Positions 13,862-22,918 of a stretch of DNA of 46,707 nucleotides are shown here, in pieces. Each line of letters starts with the position of its first letter. Within the stretch, counting starts at the first letter, position 1. Made by a program: the position numbers and the translations under genes. The notes under the pieces are model-generated. The model searched no databases. It worked only from the letters and a program-made list of their open reading frames with translations, and was not told where the DNA came from. The stretch is from an uncultured Lachnospiraceae bacterium (GTDB lineage Bacteria; Bacillota; Clostridia; Lachnospirales; Lachnospiraceae): NCBI GenBank assembly GCA_946614165.1, contig CAMOGQ010000008.1, positions 1-46,707 of the forward strand. The letters run 5' to 3'.

Positions 13862-16246
13862 TCAGATCAGCTTAAGTTCTTTTGCCCTGTTGATCGCCTC
13901 TGTCTTGCCGGATACCCCCAGCTTGCGGTAGGTCTCGGAGGAATGGTACTTCACGGTTCTTTCCGAAATACTGAGAGCGGAGGCAATCTCCGCAATGGTC
14001 CTTCCTTCCGCCTGAAGGGTCAGTACCCGGAGGGCCGCTGCTGAAAAGTCCTGCCTTGACGGCATGCCGGAACCCATGTAAAGGGGAAATCGCTTTGCCA
14101 GAGATGCGGTTTCCTCAAAGACCCTTTCAAACCACCTCTCATGCTCTCCCTTCAGGATGGTCTGTGCCTTTTTCCGGATCTTTTTGAGAAGGGGCAGGAT
14201 GGCTGCGCCTTCGCTCGATATGATCCTGATAAAGCCTAGATCTGCCGCCCTTCCAAGGGCTTCCAGCAGGATCTCATCATACTCCAGCCCCAGCCTGGAG
14301 AGGACTACTGCCTCCTGCAGCAGACAGTCGATCAGAATATAATCCCTGCAAAAGCTCCCGGCGTGATACTTAAGGAGTCTGATCAGATGCAGAGCTTCCT
14401 CATAACGCTGCATGGCTGTATAGCAGCGGATCTTGACACTATAGCGGAACCGGTAAAGTGAACAGAATTCTTCCGTTTCATCCGGAGCTCCGTCCATCCA
14501 TTTGCCGGCCTCCCGAGAATCTCCTTGCAGAAGAACCGTGAGGCACTCCATAGCGCTCAGATTCTCAAGGATATCTCCTGCTCCTGCTCTCCTGGCTCTT
14601 TTACGAAACCCCTCCTGGATGAAATCCGCCATCTCCTGACTGGAAAAGAATGCTGCCTGGCGGTACTGGACAAGGACCGCGGCAAAAGCCGTATCAATAC
14701 TCTCATCTCTCTGGCTCCGCATCCTGGCCCCGGCCAGATGTTCCTGCACTCTGAAGGTATCGGCCCCTGTCTCGTACAGGAAAGCGGCAGAGACAGTCTC
14801 TGCAAGCCCGCCGGCCTGGGGATCAAGTACCTCCTCCAGGGCTTCCATATATTCTGGCCAGGAGCGGGAAGATCTGCCGCTTCGCCTCAGATCGATCTGC
14901 ACCGGTCCGAAGGCGAAATCCGGAATGTACTCAGCCAGAGATAAAACAGGAAGCGGACAAGTCCTATCCTTCAGTATACGAATGGCCTCTTCTGTATCCT
15001 TCAGGAAGGTTTCCTCATCCCTGGAAGGAAAAGACAGCTTCAAAAGGGCCAGAAGCAGCAGGGCCTGCTGTCTCTTTTCCCCTTCTTCCTTCCCTATCTT
15101 CTCCTCCAGGAGTCTTAAGTATGCACTGCACTTTTCAATATTCCCCATACATGCATAGATCCTGCACAGGGCTGCCAGAAAAGCCGCTTCCTTTACGACC
15201 GTTTCTTCCGGCAGAGCCAGGTAATGGCGGCGCATGCTGTAGAGCCAGGCTTCGTCCGAGTGGAGAGAGGCCCCTTCCAGAAGCAGCCGTTCTGCCGACT
15301 TTCTGTCCCCCAGTTCTTTATACAAGGAGACGGCATGATGGATCCGGCCCATGGTTTCATAGAAAACCGCCGCCCTTTGCCGGCACTGCCGCATCTTTTC
15401 CGCTCCAAGTATCTTTTCCGCTTCCTCCCGCAGTATAGACTGGGTGGGATTCCGGAAAGAGTAGACCCCCTCTCTGTCTTCCCTCATAAAGCTTCCGATC
15501 TCGGAAAGCCGCTCCAGCAGGACCCCTGCCCTGTCGTTGCCGGTGATCTCCCTGGCCAGTTCCAGAGTAAAGCCTTCTGTCAGAGAAAGATGGAGAGCGA
15601 ATTCGAAGAGACCCTCTTCCCACTGCTCCTGTATCCTGTACTGGACGCACCGTTTGAATTCCCGGTTGATAAAGGCATCCATTTCCTTGCGGTCCATATC
15701 CGGATAGTCCATAAAGGCCCGGATACTGATGCAGGCAAGAAGTGCATTGCCTTCCCCCTGCCTGCTCAGGAAGTCTGCCTGATAATCCGGCAGAGATGCG
15801 CCGTAGAGGGCGGTCAGGTCTTTCAGATTCTGTCTGGACAGGTGCAGGGCCTTCTCAGGGATCAGAGCAAGTTCTCCGCTGTAATACAGAGGCCGGAGCC
15901 AGCTGCTCTGCCCGCATCTGCCCGCCATGACCACCCAGTATCTTTTCTCCCGGATCAGTCCTCTGATCAGGTCATACTCCTCCTGGGTCTTCAGAAGATG
16001 CAGGTTGTCAAATACCAGGACCTCCGGCTCATCCTTCCTTTCTGAAAGAGCCTCCCTGAAGCTTTCCACCCAGTCTTTTTCCCAGACATCCGTAAACAAA
16101 CAGACCCTGTCCTTCAGATAGTGTCGGATCAGGGTCGTCTTGCCAAAGCCGCAGGCGCCGAATACAAGCACTGCCTGCTTCATGATGTCAGCCGTATTCA
16201 GTTTCTGCTCCGCCTCTCTGGGCGGTACGTAGTAAGATGGAACCAT
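13862..16246 (-). CDS. MalT/LAL-type LuxR-family transcriptional activator
   Basis: This large regulator of about 794 residues has an N-terminal P-loop ATPase (VFGACGFGKTT near residue 30, VLVFDNLHLL about 100 further), a long helical repeat region of TPR or similar type (about 300-700), and a C-terminal LuxR helix-turn-helix (RTIAEIASALSISERTVKYH near 750-770). That is the signal-transducing ATPase architecture of MalT and the LAL regulators, where ligand and ATP drive oligomerisation and activation. The frame is open from a GTG at 16273. I chose the ATG at 16246 because AGGA lies six bases before it and the AGGAG at the GTG is too close. Its position right beside the polysaccharide operon suggests that operon as a target, which is inference. 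Confidence 0.9.
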   Translation of the reverse strand: MVPSYYVPPREAEQKLNTADIMKQAVLVFGACGFGKTTLIRHYLKDRVCLFTDVWEKDWVESFREALSERKDEPEVLVFDNLHLLKTQEEYDLIRGLIREKRYWVVMAGRCGQSSWLRPLYYSGELALIPEKALHLSRQNLKDLTALYGASLPDYQADFLSRQGEGNALLACISIRAFMDYPDMDRKEMDAFINREFKRCVQYRIQEQWEEGLFEFALHLSLTEGFTLELAREITGNDRAGVLLERLSEIGSFMREDREGVYSFRNPTQSILREEAEKILGAEKMRQCRQRAAVFYETMGRIHHAVSLYKELGDRKSAERLLLEGASLHSDEAWLYSMRRHYLALPEETVVKEAAFLAALCRIYACMGNIEKCSAYLRLLEEKIGKEEGEKRQQALLLLALLKLSFPSRDEETFLKDTEEAIRILKDRTCPLPVLSLAEYIPDFAFGPVQIDLRRSGRSSRSWPEYMEALEEVLDPQAGGLAETVSAAFLYETGADTFRVQEHLAGARMRSQRDESIDTAFAAVLVQYRQAAFFSSQEMADFIQEGFRKRARRAGAGDILENLSAMECLTVLLQGDSREAGKWMDGAPDETEEFCSLYRFRYSVKIRCYTAMQRYEEALHLIRLLKYHAGSFCRDYILIDCLLQEAVVLSRLGLEYDEILLEALGRAADLGFIRIISSEGAAILPLLKKIRKKAQTILKGEHERWFERVFEETASLAKRFPLYMGSGMPSRQDFSAAALRVLTLQAEGRTIAEIASALSISERTVKYHSSETYRKLGVSGKTEAINRAKELKLI

Positions 16247-16615
16247 TGTTTTTCCTGCCGCTTCTGTTATCACTGCTCCTATATTCTAAAGAAAAACGGT
16301 CAGTGGTACAATATTTATGTTGTGTAATTCTTTATTTTCGTTTCGATATATCGTATTGGAACCGGACCTGCCGCATCATCTGATGAACTTACCCCTCTTT
16401 TTGCAGAAATCTTCTTATTTTCCGTTTGTGAGAGAGGCGCGCAGAGAATCGTTCAGGGCTTTTCGACAGGATCAGAATCCATGAATAAAAGATACCCGGA
16501 ACGATGACTTTGCTGCTTTTATGAGGATAATGAAAGGATGCATGATCATCAGCCTCCAGCCGCGCCTCTCAAAAAGAGATCGTACTGTAATATCTCTCCG
16601 TTTCCGAAATATTCC
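16247..16615. other. intergenic region between the regulator and the polysaccharide operon
   Basis: These 369 bases hold the probable operon terminator (16571-16597) and the promoter region of the LuxR-type gene. I see no gene. The AT-rich 16310-16360 part is the best place for the regulator's promoter, but no clear -35/-10 pair stands out. Confidence 0.5.
16571..16597 (-). terminator. probable terminator of the polysaccharide operon
   Basis: Minus-strand AGAGAT and ATCTCT enclose 11 bases and are followed by TTTTT, about 20 bases after the Wzt-like stop codon. The stem is short, but no other hairpin with a T run was found after any gene between here and 45.7 kb. Confidence 0.55.
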
Positions 16616-17884
16616 TTATTGGAATTCCACTTCGGGTGCAGGAAGTATGAAATGCCCCCAGACATTTGCTCTCCAGTTCAGTTTATTCTCGGAGTCGTCT
16701 ATGATGATATCCATCCCCTCCATACAGTCCAGATCAACCCCGGCCCCAAAATTGTTCCGCCTGAAGAATGTATAGATCGTATGATAGGTCCCCGGCGCCA
16801 GTCCCGATACATCATATGTAAAAACTGCCGCCGCAGTCTGCCCCTTTTTCCCGCTGTAGCATTCATAACTGAAGGCAGCGGCAATCGGTGTTCCGTCCGT
16901 ATTCTGAATTTCAAACCGGAGCCCGACATTTTCGACGTCTTCGTTTGTATGCCAGGTAAAAGCGATCCGGACCTTCTCTCCGCGCCTGAAGATGCAGCTG
17001 TCCCTGCCAGGATATTCCGCCCTCGACAGACGGAGCATGTCTGAGTGGAGCCAGCCGGGACGCTTTATCCCGTCATAGTCTCTTACGGGATTTTCATATG
17101 CACTGTTATTCATGTACAGTGCGATCGCATCCTCCACCTCTCCATCGAAAATGATTTTTCCTTTATCCAGGACAATACACCGGCTGCACAGCTGGCGGAT
17201 CGTATTCATATTGTGGCTGACATACAGTACCGTCTTTCCGTCGTTTTTTGCGGCACTGCTCATTTTGTTCAGACATTTCTGCTGAAAGGCAATATCCCCT
17301 ACGGCCAGCACTTCATCCATGATCATGATCTCTGAATCCAGATGCGCGGCTACACTGAAAGCAAGCTTAACATACATACCGCTGGAATACCGTTTGACAG
17401 GTGTATCAATAAACTCCCGGACCTCCGAAAACGCAATGATCTCTTCCATTTTGGCATCGATCTCTGCGCGGGACATTCCCAGAATAGCACCGTTCATATA
17501 TACATTTTCACGGCCTGTCATCTCACCGTGGAATCCTGTGCCGACTTCCAGCATACTGGTGATACGCCCGTAGATATCCAGATAGCCTTCCGTGGGCGCC
17601 GTAACACGGGACAGGATCTTCAAAAGAGTGCTTTTGCCTGCTCCGTTTCTTCCGATAATGCCAAGCGCCTCTCCCTTACGGATCTCCAGGTCGATACCGT
17701 TCAGAGCCATAAATGTTGTTCCGTTGCTGCGCTGGTCAGAACCTATGATAGAGTTCGGATCCTCACGCCCGTGAATTCTTGCCCACCAGCTCTGCAGATC
17801 GCCGGTCAGTGTTCCGCCGCCGATCTGGCCCAGCCGGTACATTTTTTTAAGTCCGCATATTTTAATTGCAATATCGTTAGACAT
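16616..17884 (-). CDS. Wzt/TagH-type polysaccharide ABC exporter ATPase with C-terminal glycan-binding-like domain
   Basis: The 422-residue product has a full nucleotide-binding domain: Walker A GRNGAGKST (78-86), signature RYSSGMYVKLAF (165-176, the family's variant of LSGGQ), Walker B EIMIMDEVLAVGD (185-197) and the switch His in YVSHNM. This is the subfamily that exports O-antigen, capsule or teichoic acid chains. The last 130 or so residues (from about 290) form a beta-rich domain with GLRFEIQNTDGTPI and GLAPGTYHTIYTFF, like the Wzt C-terminal domain that recognises the finished chain end. It pairs with the permease gene 16 bases upstream and is the last gene of the operon. Confidence 0.95.
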   Translation of the reverse strand: MSNDIAIKICGLKKMYRLGQIGGGTLTGDLQSWWARIHGREDPNSIIGSDQRSNGTTFMALNGIDLEIRKGEALGIIGRNGAGKSTLLKILSRVTAPTEGYLDIYGRITSMLEVGTGFHGEMTGRENVYMNGAILGMSRAEIDAKMEEIIAFSEVREFIDTPVKRYSSGMYVKLAFSVAAHLDSEIMIMDEVLAVGDIAFQQKCLNKMSSAAKNDGKTVLYVSHNMNTIRQLCSRCIVLDKGKIIFDGEVEDAIALYMNNSAYENPVRDYDGIKRPGWLHSDMLRLSRAEYPGRDSCIFRRGEKVRIAFTWHTNEDVENVGLRFEIQNTDGTPIAAAFSYECYSGKKGQTAAAVFTYDVSGLAPGTYHTIYTFFRRNNFGAGVDLDCMEGMDIIIDDSENKLNWRANVWGHFILPAPEVEFQ

Positions 17885-17900
17885 AGGTAAGCTCCTCTTC

Positions 17901-18767
17901 CTATACCGTATCCATAAAAGTCTTTTCTACTTTGTTGAAAAGTATTACCCCAAAGAAGAGCAGTGCAGCTGTTATGACTAAGGTCAGCACCCACCAGCCC
18001 AGACTGATTTCTCCGGTACCCAAAAGAACATAGCGGAAGGTCTCCATGGATGCGGATACCGGATTCACGTGCAGAATATGCAGGAACAGAGGATCTTCAA
18101 GCTGTGACATGGGATAGACGACCGGAGACGCATACATCCAGAGCTGAATGCCGAATGAAACAACAATGGCCAGATCTCTGTACTTGGTAGTAAGACTGGA
18201 TACAATAACACCGCATCCAAGTCCGAGGCAGCCCAGCTGGAAAACCGCAAGAAACAAAAGCGGTATGGCGAACCAGTTGGGATGGACTTCTCCGATGGCC
18301 AGGTAATAAATAAAAAAGAAGCCGAACATAAGGAGCTGAATCGCAAAATTGATTGCCGCCGAAAGAACTGTAGAGATCGGCATCGTCAGGCGCGGAAAGT
18401 ATACTTTTCCGAAAACGCCGGCGTTGGCGGTAAACGTTGTTGCTGTCCTGTTAAAGCATGTGGCGAAATATGTCCACACAGCATTGCTTCCCATATAAAA
18501 CAGCAGCTGCGGGACCCCGTTCGTGGAAATTCCCGCAATACCTCCGAAAACGATCGTGTAAATGACACTGGTAATAAATGGATTCAGAATAATCCATGCC
18601 GGTCCAAGGATGGTCTGCTTATAGGTGACCACAAAGGATCTTCTTGTAAACAGCAGGATCAGATCCCGGTACCGCCACAGTTCTTTCAGATCGACGCTCA
18701 GCAGTCTGGTTTTTGCTTCTATATGCGTATGATATTTATTTTCCGACATTCGGCCCTGCTCCATCAT
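17901..18767 (-). CDS. Wzm/TagG-type polysaccharide ABC exporter permease
   Basis: This ABC-2 type permease of about 288 residues has six predicted membrane segments, beginning with VTYKQTILGPAWIILNPF and including TNGVPQLLFYMGSNAVWTYF and LWMYASPVVYPMSQL, which are family marks. It forms the channel for the ATPase encoded next to it. The frame is open to 18845, but that would overlap the glycosyltransferase gene by 76 bases. An ATG at 18767 (or 18764) follows the upstream stop by two bases with AAAGGA in front, so I take it as the start. MSENKYHT at 18749 is an alternative. Confidence 0.93.
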   Translation of the reverse strand: MMEQGRMSENKYHTHIEAKTRLLSVDLKELWRYRDLILLFTRRSFVVTYKQTILGPAWIILNPFITSVIYTIVFGGIAGISTNGVPQLLFYMGSNAVWTYFATCFNRTATTFTANAGVFGKVYFPRLTMPISTVLSAAINFAIQLLMFGFFFIYYLAIGEVHPNWFAIPLLFLAVFQLGCLGLGCGVIVSSLTTKYRDLAIVVSFGIQLWMYASPVVYPMSQLEDPLFLHILHVNPVSASMETFRYVLLGTGEISLGWWVLTLVITAALLFFGVILFNKVEKTFMDTV

Positions 18768-18769
18768 AA

Positions 18770-19804
18770 TCATCCTTTGAACATATACAGTAAACGGTTC
18801 TTTAATCTCAGCCTGGCCTTGCTCCCATACAGAAGATATTCGCAAATATTCCTGATCTCCTGATATTCCTTCCGGTCCAGATACCTGCCGTACTTTTCTT
18901 TTTCCTCATACAGCGACGTAAAGAAAGTCTTTTCAGATCCGGCATATCCTTCAGTATGAAGGAATATCTCTCTTACGCTTTTGAATCCCCGCATCTTCGC
19001 CGTTCTCTGAAGCTCAGGCTGAATAAAATAATAGAACAGCAGAGGATAAACCGGCATAATGCACCTGTTGTCTTTCAGGCAGCCGTACATGTTTCTGCTG
19101 TAGGCGATATATTCCGGGAGATGATCTGCGGTATCCTTTTTCCTTGTCAGGGATCCCGCTCTTAAAACATAATGATACCCCGCGTCGGCAACGCCGCGGA
19201 TCTTACTGCCGCAGAATGAAAGATACAATATCAGGAAAGCCATATCCTCCGCTCTGTTTGAATGTACAAAACGGATATGATTTTCGTCTATGATTCTTTT
19301 TCTGAACAGTCTGCTCCAGAGCGTATGCCCTATACAGTTCTTAAAAAAAGCTGCTATGAATGTCCGATGGGCATGGCAGTCCGACAGATCATACTCCTTC
19401 AAATCAAATCCGGAAACGTTTCTGACAGATCCTTTCTCCGTCTCAACGGTAAAATTGCTGTACACCATATCTGTATCAGGATGCATCCCTGATACCAGGA
19501 CCTGAAGATAGGTCTTTTCCATCCAGTCATCGCTGTCACAGAAGAAAACATAGTTCCCGCAGGCTTCGGAAAGCCCTGCGTTTCTGGCCGCCCCGGCTCC
19601 GCTGTTTGACAGATGAAGTGTCTTTATTCTCCGGTCCTTCCGGGCGTATTCCTCGCAGATCTGTGCAGAATGATCTTCTGAACCGTCATCTACAAGGATC
19701 AGCTCCCAGTTTTCAATCGTCTGACCGATTACTGACTGTACCGCTCTGTCCAGATATTTTTCCGTATTATATACAGGCATAATTACAGAAACAATCGGTT
19801 CCAT
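18770..19804 (-). CDS. family 2 glycosyltransferase
   Basis: A GT-A fold transferase of 344 residues: SVIMPVYNTEKYL near the N-terminus, ILVDDGSEDHSA (nucleotide binding), AGAARNAGLSEACG and the metal-binding FFCDSDDWME. The C-terminal 130 residues carry no family label I recognise; they hold many aromatic residues and a basic end (RLRLKNRLLYMFKG) that may touch the membrane. It adds one sugar to the lipid-linked chain in the cytoplasm; donor and linkage cannot be told from sequence. It overlaps nothing and is two bases from the permease start. Confidence 0.92.
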   Translation of the reverse strand: MEPIVSVIMPVYNTEKYLDRAVQSVIGQTIENWELILVDDGSEDHSAQICEEYARKDRRIKTLHLSNSGAGAARNAGLSEACGNYVFFCDSDDWMEKTYLQVLVSGMHPDTDMVYSNFTVETEKGSVRNVSGFDLKEYDLSDCHAHRTFIAAFFKNCIGHTLWSRLFRKRIIDENHIRFVHSNRAEDMAFLILYLSFCGSKIRGVADAGYHYVLRAGSLTRKKDTADHLPEYIAYSRNMYGCLKDNRCIMPVYPLLFYYFIQPELQRTAKMRGFKSVREIFLHTEGYAGSEKTFFTSLYEEKEKYGRYLDRKEYQEIRNICEYLLYGSKARLRLKNRLLYMFKG

Positions 19805-19892
19805 CTCCGCCTTTCCCTTCTGTCAGAGCATCGCCTTAAATTATTTCCAGTGCTGTGAACAGGATCAAATATACTGATTATCTCATGAGAAT

Positions 19893-20732
19893 CTATTGTT
19901 TTTTAAGCCTTTCCCGCATTCTGTAAAACCGATGTTTAATAAGCAGGCGGGTGATCTCTTTTATTCCTTCAGTATGAAGCATATAAGAAAAATACTTTAT
20001 ATCTGTACGATATACGAAATAATCATTCCAGGGCTTTGCAAGCACATAGTGGCAGATCCTGGGATTCTGAATCCTGCTGTAAGTCTGATCCCGTTCAGTA
20101 ACGCTTATCATGTAATTATACTGCCGCCCTAATGTATAAATCCTGCCTCTGAAAATATAATTTATAAAATCCTGATCCGGAAACAGGAGCCTGTTCTTAA
20201 GCCCCAACAGATTTGAGATCAGTTCTTCCCTGTCCATACAATTCCGGAACTTTTTAAGATTCATGACCAGGACTCCCGAATTATAATAATGATCTTCCGA
20301 AAGCAGACCAAGCCTGTTTTTGTGCCTGTCCTCCACATCATTTGGAACAGCCGCAAAAGTCATATTGTTTTTTTCACATATATCAGATAACTCTGTTATA
20401 TCCCCGGTAACCAGTGTATCTCCATCAAGGTAAATAACACTGTCCAGGTCTGTCAGGATATAAGGTGCAAACAGTCTGAAATAAATCTCCCGGCTCCAGC
20501 TTCCTTCCAATGGAAGATCATCAATGCATTCTTCATCAATTCGGATGAAATGAATTGCACAGTCTGAATTCCTGGAAACAAAATCCTGCAGTTCCTGTCT
20601 CCCGCTGCCGGAAATGTCTCTGTATAAAATCCAGAATGTGATTTCTGACGGATTATTTGACCAGACCGAGTACATTAAGACTTTGACCGGTTTTATATAG
20701 GACTCATTGATCGTTAATAATATATTTAACAT
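19893..20732 (-). CDS. family 8 glycosyltransferase
   Basis: A retaining GT-A enzyme of 279 residues. It starts MLNILLTINESYIKPVKVLM, has the SREIYFRLFAPYILT motif and the metal-binding YLDGDTLV (DGD 103-105), then YYNSGVLVMNLKKFR, all typical of GT8 (LgtC/GspA-like galactosyl or glucosyl transferases). The sequence between 19805 and 19892 is a short spacer. Base composition is visibly more AT-rich than its neighbours, so the gene may have been acquired separately. There is no ribosome site directly before the ATG; a 19-codon ORF with a perfect site overlaps the start, which suggests coupled translation. Confidence 0.93.
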   Translation of the reverse strand: MLNILLTINESYIKPVKVLMYSVWSNNPSEITFWILYRDISGSGRQELQDFVSRNSDCAIHFIRIDEECIDDLPLEGSWSREIYFRLFAPYILTDLDSVIYLDGDTLVTGDITELSDICEKNNMTFAAVPNDVEDRHKNRLGLLSEDHYYNSGVLVMNLKKFRNCMDREELISNLLGLKNRLLFPDQDFINYIFRGRIYTLGRQYNYMISVTERDQTYSRIQNPRICHYVLAKPWNDYFVYRTDIKYFSYMLHTEGIKEITRLLIKHRFYRMRERLKKQ

Positions 20733-20763
20733 GTTTCGTAAGATGATGATATGCGTGTTTCAT
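20704..20763 (-). CDS. possible 19-residue leader ORF overlapping the GT8 start
   Basis: AGGAGG lies five bases before an ATG at 20763 (another ATG at 20766). The frame MKHAYHHLTKHVKYIINDQ runs across the GT8 start codon and stops 27 bases inside the GT8 gene. The GT8 gene itself lacks a ribosome site, so ribosomes ending this mini-ORF may restart on it. The basic, His-rich peptide has no known relative to me. Confidence 0.4.
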   Translation of the reverse strand: MKHAYHHLTKHVKYIINDQ

Positions 20764-20772
20764 CATCCCCTC

Positions 20773-21705
20773 CTATCTCAGCAGTTTAAATCGACTGAAG
20801 TCATCCGGATACGCTTCCATAAGGTTATTCCACTGTTCATCGTTTTTGCCATCCTGCCCGTTGATATACCAGAGACTGCTTTCCCCGGTTCCATAGATCG
20901 TCACCGGGATACTGCGAAACGGGAAAGCTGCCGTTGTTCTGGTTCCGGTTTTAAGTGACATAAATTTCAGCCAGAGATCATCTGCGAAAGGACACAGCTG
21001 CATGATTTTTTCTTCCTGAAACGCTTCATCCGGTATTACATGGGGAGGATAGAGCGTCCCCTGGCCCGAATAGGGCTGCGCATAATAGGAGTGGTGTACT
21101 TTTTCGTCCGGTCCCGGATTCCTCCACAGCGAAGGGAGGCTTTCAAATTCAGGGGAGATGATCTGAGGAGTCATGCACACGATATCTTCCGGATTCTCCC
21201 TGTGCAGCTTCAGAAGCTGTTCGATCATATCCTCTGGATAAAACGTGTCATCGTCTACGAGAATGATCAGATCCTCCGGATGCTCCTGCATCACATAGAA
21301 ATATTTTTTATGACTTCTCAGATCTTTGCAGAATCTGATCGTAAGACCGCGGGACTGCAGTCTTCGCAGAGTCATCGGGACATCCTCTATAGACGGAAAC
21401 TGCGACTCTGCAAGCCATAAAATGATCTCATCCGCTTTGACTGTCTGCCGCATCAGAGTTTCGACTGTGATCCATACGGTGCTGATCCTTTTAGGGAATG
21501 ACGTGAAAGATACGATCACCTTCTGACCGCGCTTCCTATCAGTCAGTCCGGATTCTGCGGACGCATGCCTGGTATATGACTTGACAACGTGCAGGTTATA
21601 GTAAGCCTCAATGTAGCCGATGATCTTTATGTACAGCTTGTTTCCCGGCTGCTTCATGAGCTTACGTTTTATTGAGAAATACAAGTTATACAAAATCGTA
21701 TACAT
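20773..21705 (-). CDS. GT-A type glycosyltransferase, family 2-like
   Basis: The 310-residue product has a strand-turn start VIVSFTSFPKRI (64-75), QTVKADEIILWLAESQFP and the acidic metal-binding LVDDDTFYPEDM (149-160, DDD). Near the C-terminus it has PFADDLWLKFMSLKTG. The pattern is that of a diverged GT2-like group common in capsule clusters of Firmicutes. The first 60 residues have a basic amphipathic stretch rather than a signal peptide. Its substrate is unknown. It is followed 40 bases later by the GT8 gene. Confidence 0.85.
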   Translation of the reverse strand: MYTILYNLYFSIKRKLMKQPGNKLYIKIIGYIEAYYNLHVVKSYTRHASAESGLTDRKRGQKVIVSFTSFPKRISTVWITVETLMRQTVKADEIILWLAESQFPSIEDVPMTLRRLQSRGLTIRFCKDLRSHKKYFYVMQEHPEDLIILVDDDTFYPEDMIEQLLKLHRENPEDIVCMTPQIISPEFESLPSLWRNPGPDEKVHHSYYAQPYSGQGTLYPPHVIPDEAFQEEKIMQLCPFADDLWLKFMSLKTGTRTTAAFPFRSIPVTIYGTGESSLWYINGQDGKNDEQWNNLMEAYPDDFSRFKLLR

Positions 21706-21764
21706 ACTCTTCTCCTGTTATTCTCCGTCTGAGATAAAAGCCAGAGATCAGTCGGGGCATCTGC

Positions 21765-21968
21765 TCAGGGATCCATTCCTTCCGTCACCAGATATCCCGG
21801 ATGGAGCAGGCGGAAATCCATATATATATTCCGTTCATATATTTCTTTACTGTATGCCTTTTTGCTGCGCATCAGTTTCTGAATATACCTTTCTGAGTAT
21901 TCCCCTGTAAATCCCGGATAAAGGGATCCGTGCCTGGGCTTTCTTTCCTTAAAGCTGATCCGGAGCAT
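21765..21968 (-). CDS. possible small or remnant ORF of 67 residues
   Basis: This frame overlaps the end of the GT14 gene by 20 bases and has no good ribosome site. Its composition (SLYPGFTGEYSERYIQ, KEIYERNIYMDFRLLHPGYL) looks like real protein rather than chance reading. It may be the tail of a gene whose front was deleted. I do not recognise the family with confidence. Confidence 0.35.
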   Translation of the reverse strand: MLRISFKERKPRHGSLYPGFTGEYSERYIQKLMRSKKAYSKEIYERNIYMDFRLLHPGYLVTEGMDP

Positions 21969-22875
21969 ATGTACCCGTTACTTTTTCATACCAGGCGATG
22001 ACCTCCCGGTCCACGCCAGGGTCTGCCTTTCTGGCAAAAAAGGCTTCCGACGCCCGGATGGCGTCCACATCCTTCATGGTTATGGTCTTGGGCGCCCCCA
22101 CGCTCCTGCGGTCCCCGTCAAAGAGATCGTCGTACAGAAGATTGTTGTTCTGAAGGACCCTGCTGCTTAAGCCTCTTTCCCCTGCCAGATGCATGGCCAG
22201 GGTATCGAAGAAGATCTCGTCGCCGCAGAGAACGCTGCGGAAAAACTCATAAAAATCCGGATGCTCCTTCACATAGCAGAGAAGGTCCTTTACGCAGTCT
22301 TCCCGCATGGTATACCAGGCGGATTTTCCGTAAAACTCCACCCCCTCTGGAAGCTTTCTAAGCCGCAGGAAGGGCAGAGCGTACATCCTGCCGTAAGCGG
22401 CCCGCAGATACCTTTGAACGGAATGGGGCTTTAAGCGCTTTCTCATCCAGGCGGGCCAGATCAGTCTGAGCCTCCCCAGACCTCCTCCGTACTGCCATTT
22501 GCTCCAGGGCAGATGATGACAGTCCAGATAGGCATACCTATCCGTTTCCTTAAGGTAGGCCTTCAGTTCCTCCATGGGCCGCACCAGAAGGTCGGACCCG
22601 CTGTGGATGGAATAATAGTCAAATCGTCCGGAAGCCTGTATATACTCCATCATATAGAGGACATACTGGATCTGGCTGAATTCCCCCCACTCCACCGAAT
22701 AGGACCTGGGAAGGACATGGACCCTGGGATCTTTCAGGAGACCGTCCCTGATCGAAAGGCCTTTCTGATCGATATGGATAAAGACCTGGCAGTCCGGGTC
22801 TGTCAGGCACTGGCGGATGAATACGTTCGCCTGCTCCGGATGGTTGTGGATCGCCAGCATCATTGCAATTTTCAT
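21949..22875 (-). CDS. family 14 (core-2/I-branching type) glycosyltransferase
   Basis: The 308-residue protein starts MKIAMMLAIHNHPEQANVFI and continues with QVFIHIDQKG, VEWGEFSQIQYVLYMMEYI, YSIHSGSDLLVRP and a C-terminal LCGDEIFFDTL. These are marks of the beta-1,6-N-acetylglucosaminyltransferase (GT14) group in bacteria, which needs no metal. Such enzymes make branch points, so the glycan is probably branched. Family length is typical. It lies 43 bases after the GT2 gene upstream in the same operon. Confidence 0.9.
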   Translation of the reverse strand: MKIAMMLAIHNHPEQANVFIRQCLTDPDCQVFIHIDQKGLSIRDGLLKDPRVHVLPRSYSVEWGEFSQIQYVLYMMEYIQASGRFDYYSIHSGSDLLVRPMEELKAYLKETDRYAYLDCHHLPWSKWQYGGGLGRLRLIWPAWMRKRLKPHSVQRYLRAAYGRMYALPFLRLRKLPEGVEFYGKSAWYTMREDCVKDLLCYVKEHPDFYEFFRSVLCGDEIFFDTLAMHLAGERGLSSRVLQNNNLLYDDLFDGDRRSVGAPKTITMKDVDAIRASEAFFARKADPGVDREVIAWYEKVTGTYAPDQL

Positions 22876-22918
22876 CCCTGCTGCCTCCTTATAAAAACCG
22901 GACTGCCCCCCTGCCCTT

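Noticed and set aside
21765-21968. C-terminal part of a second initiating sugar transferase
   Set aside because: The PGFTGEY segment only loosely recalls PGLTGWAQVNG and the rest does not align by eye.
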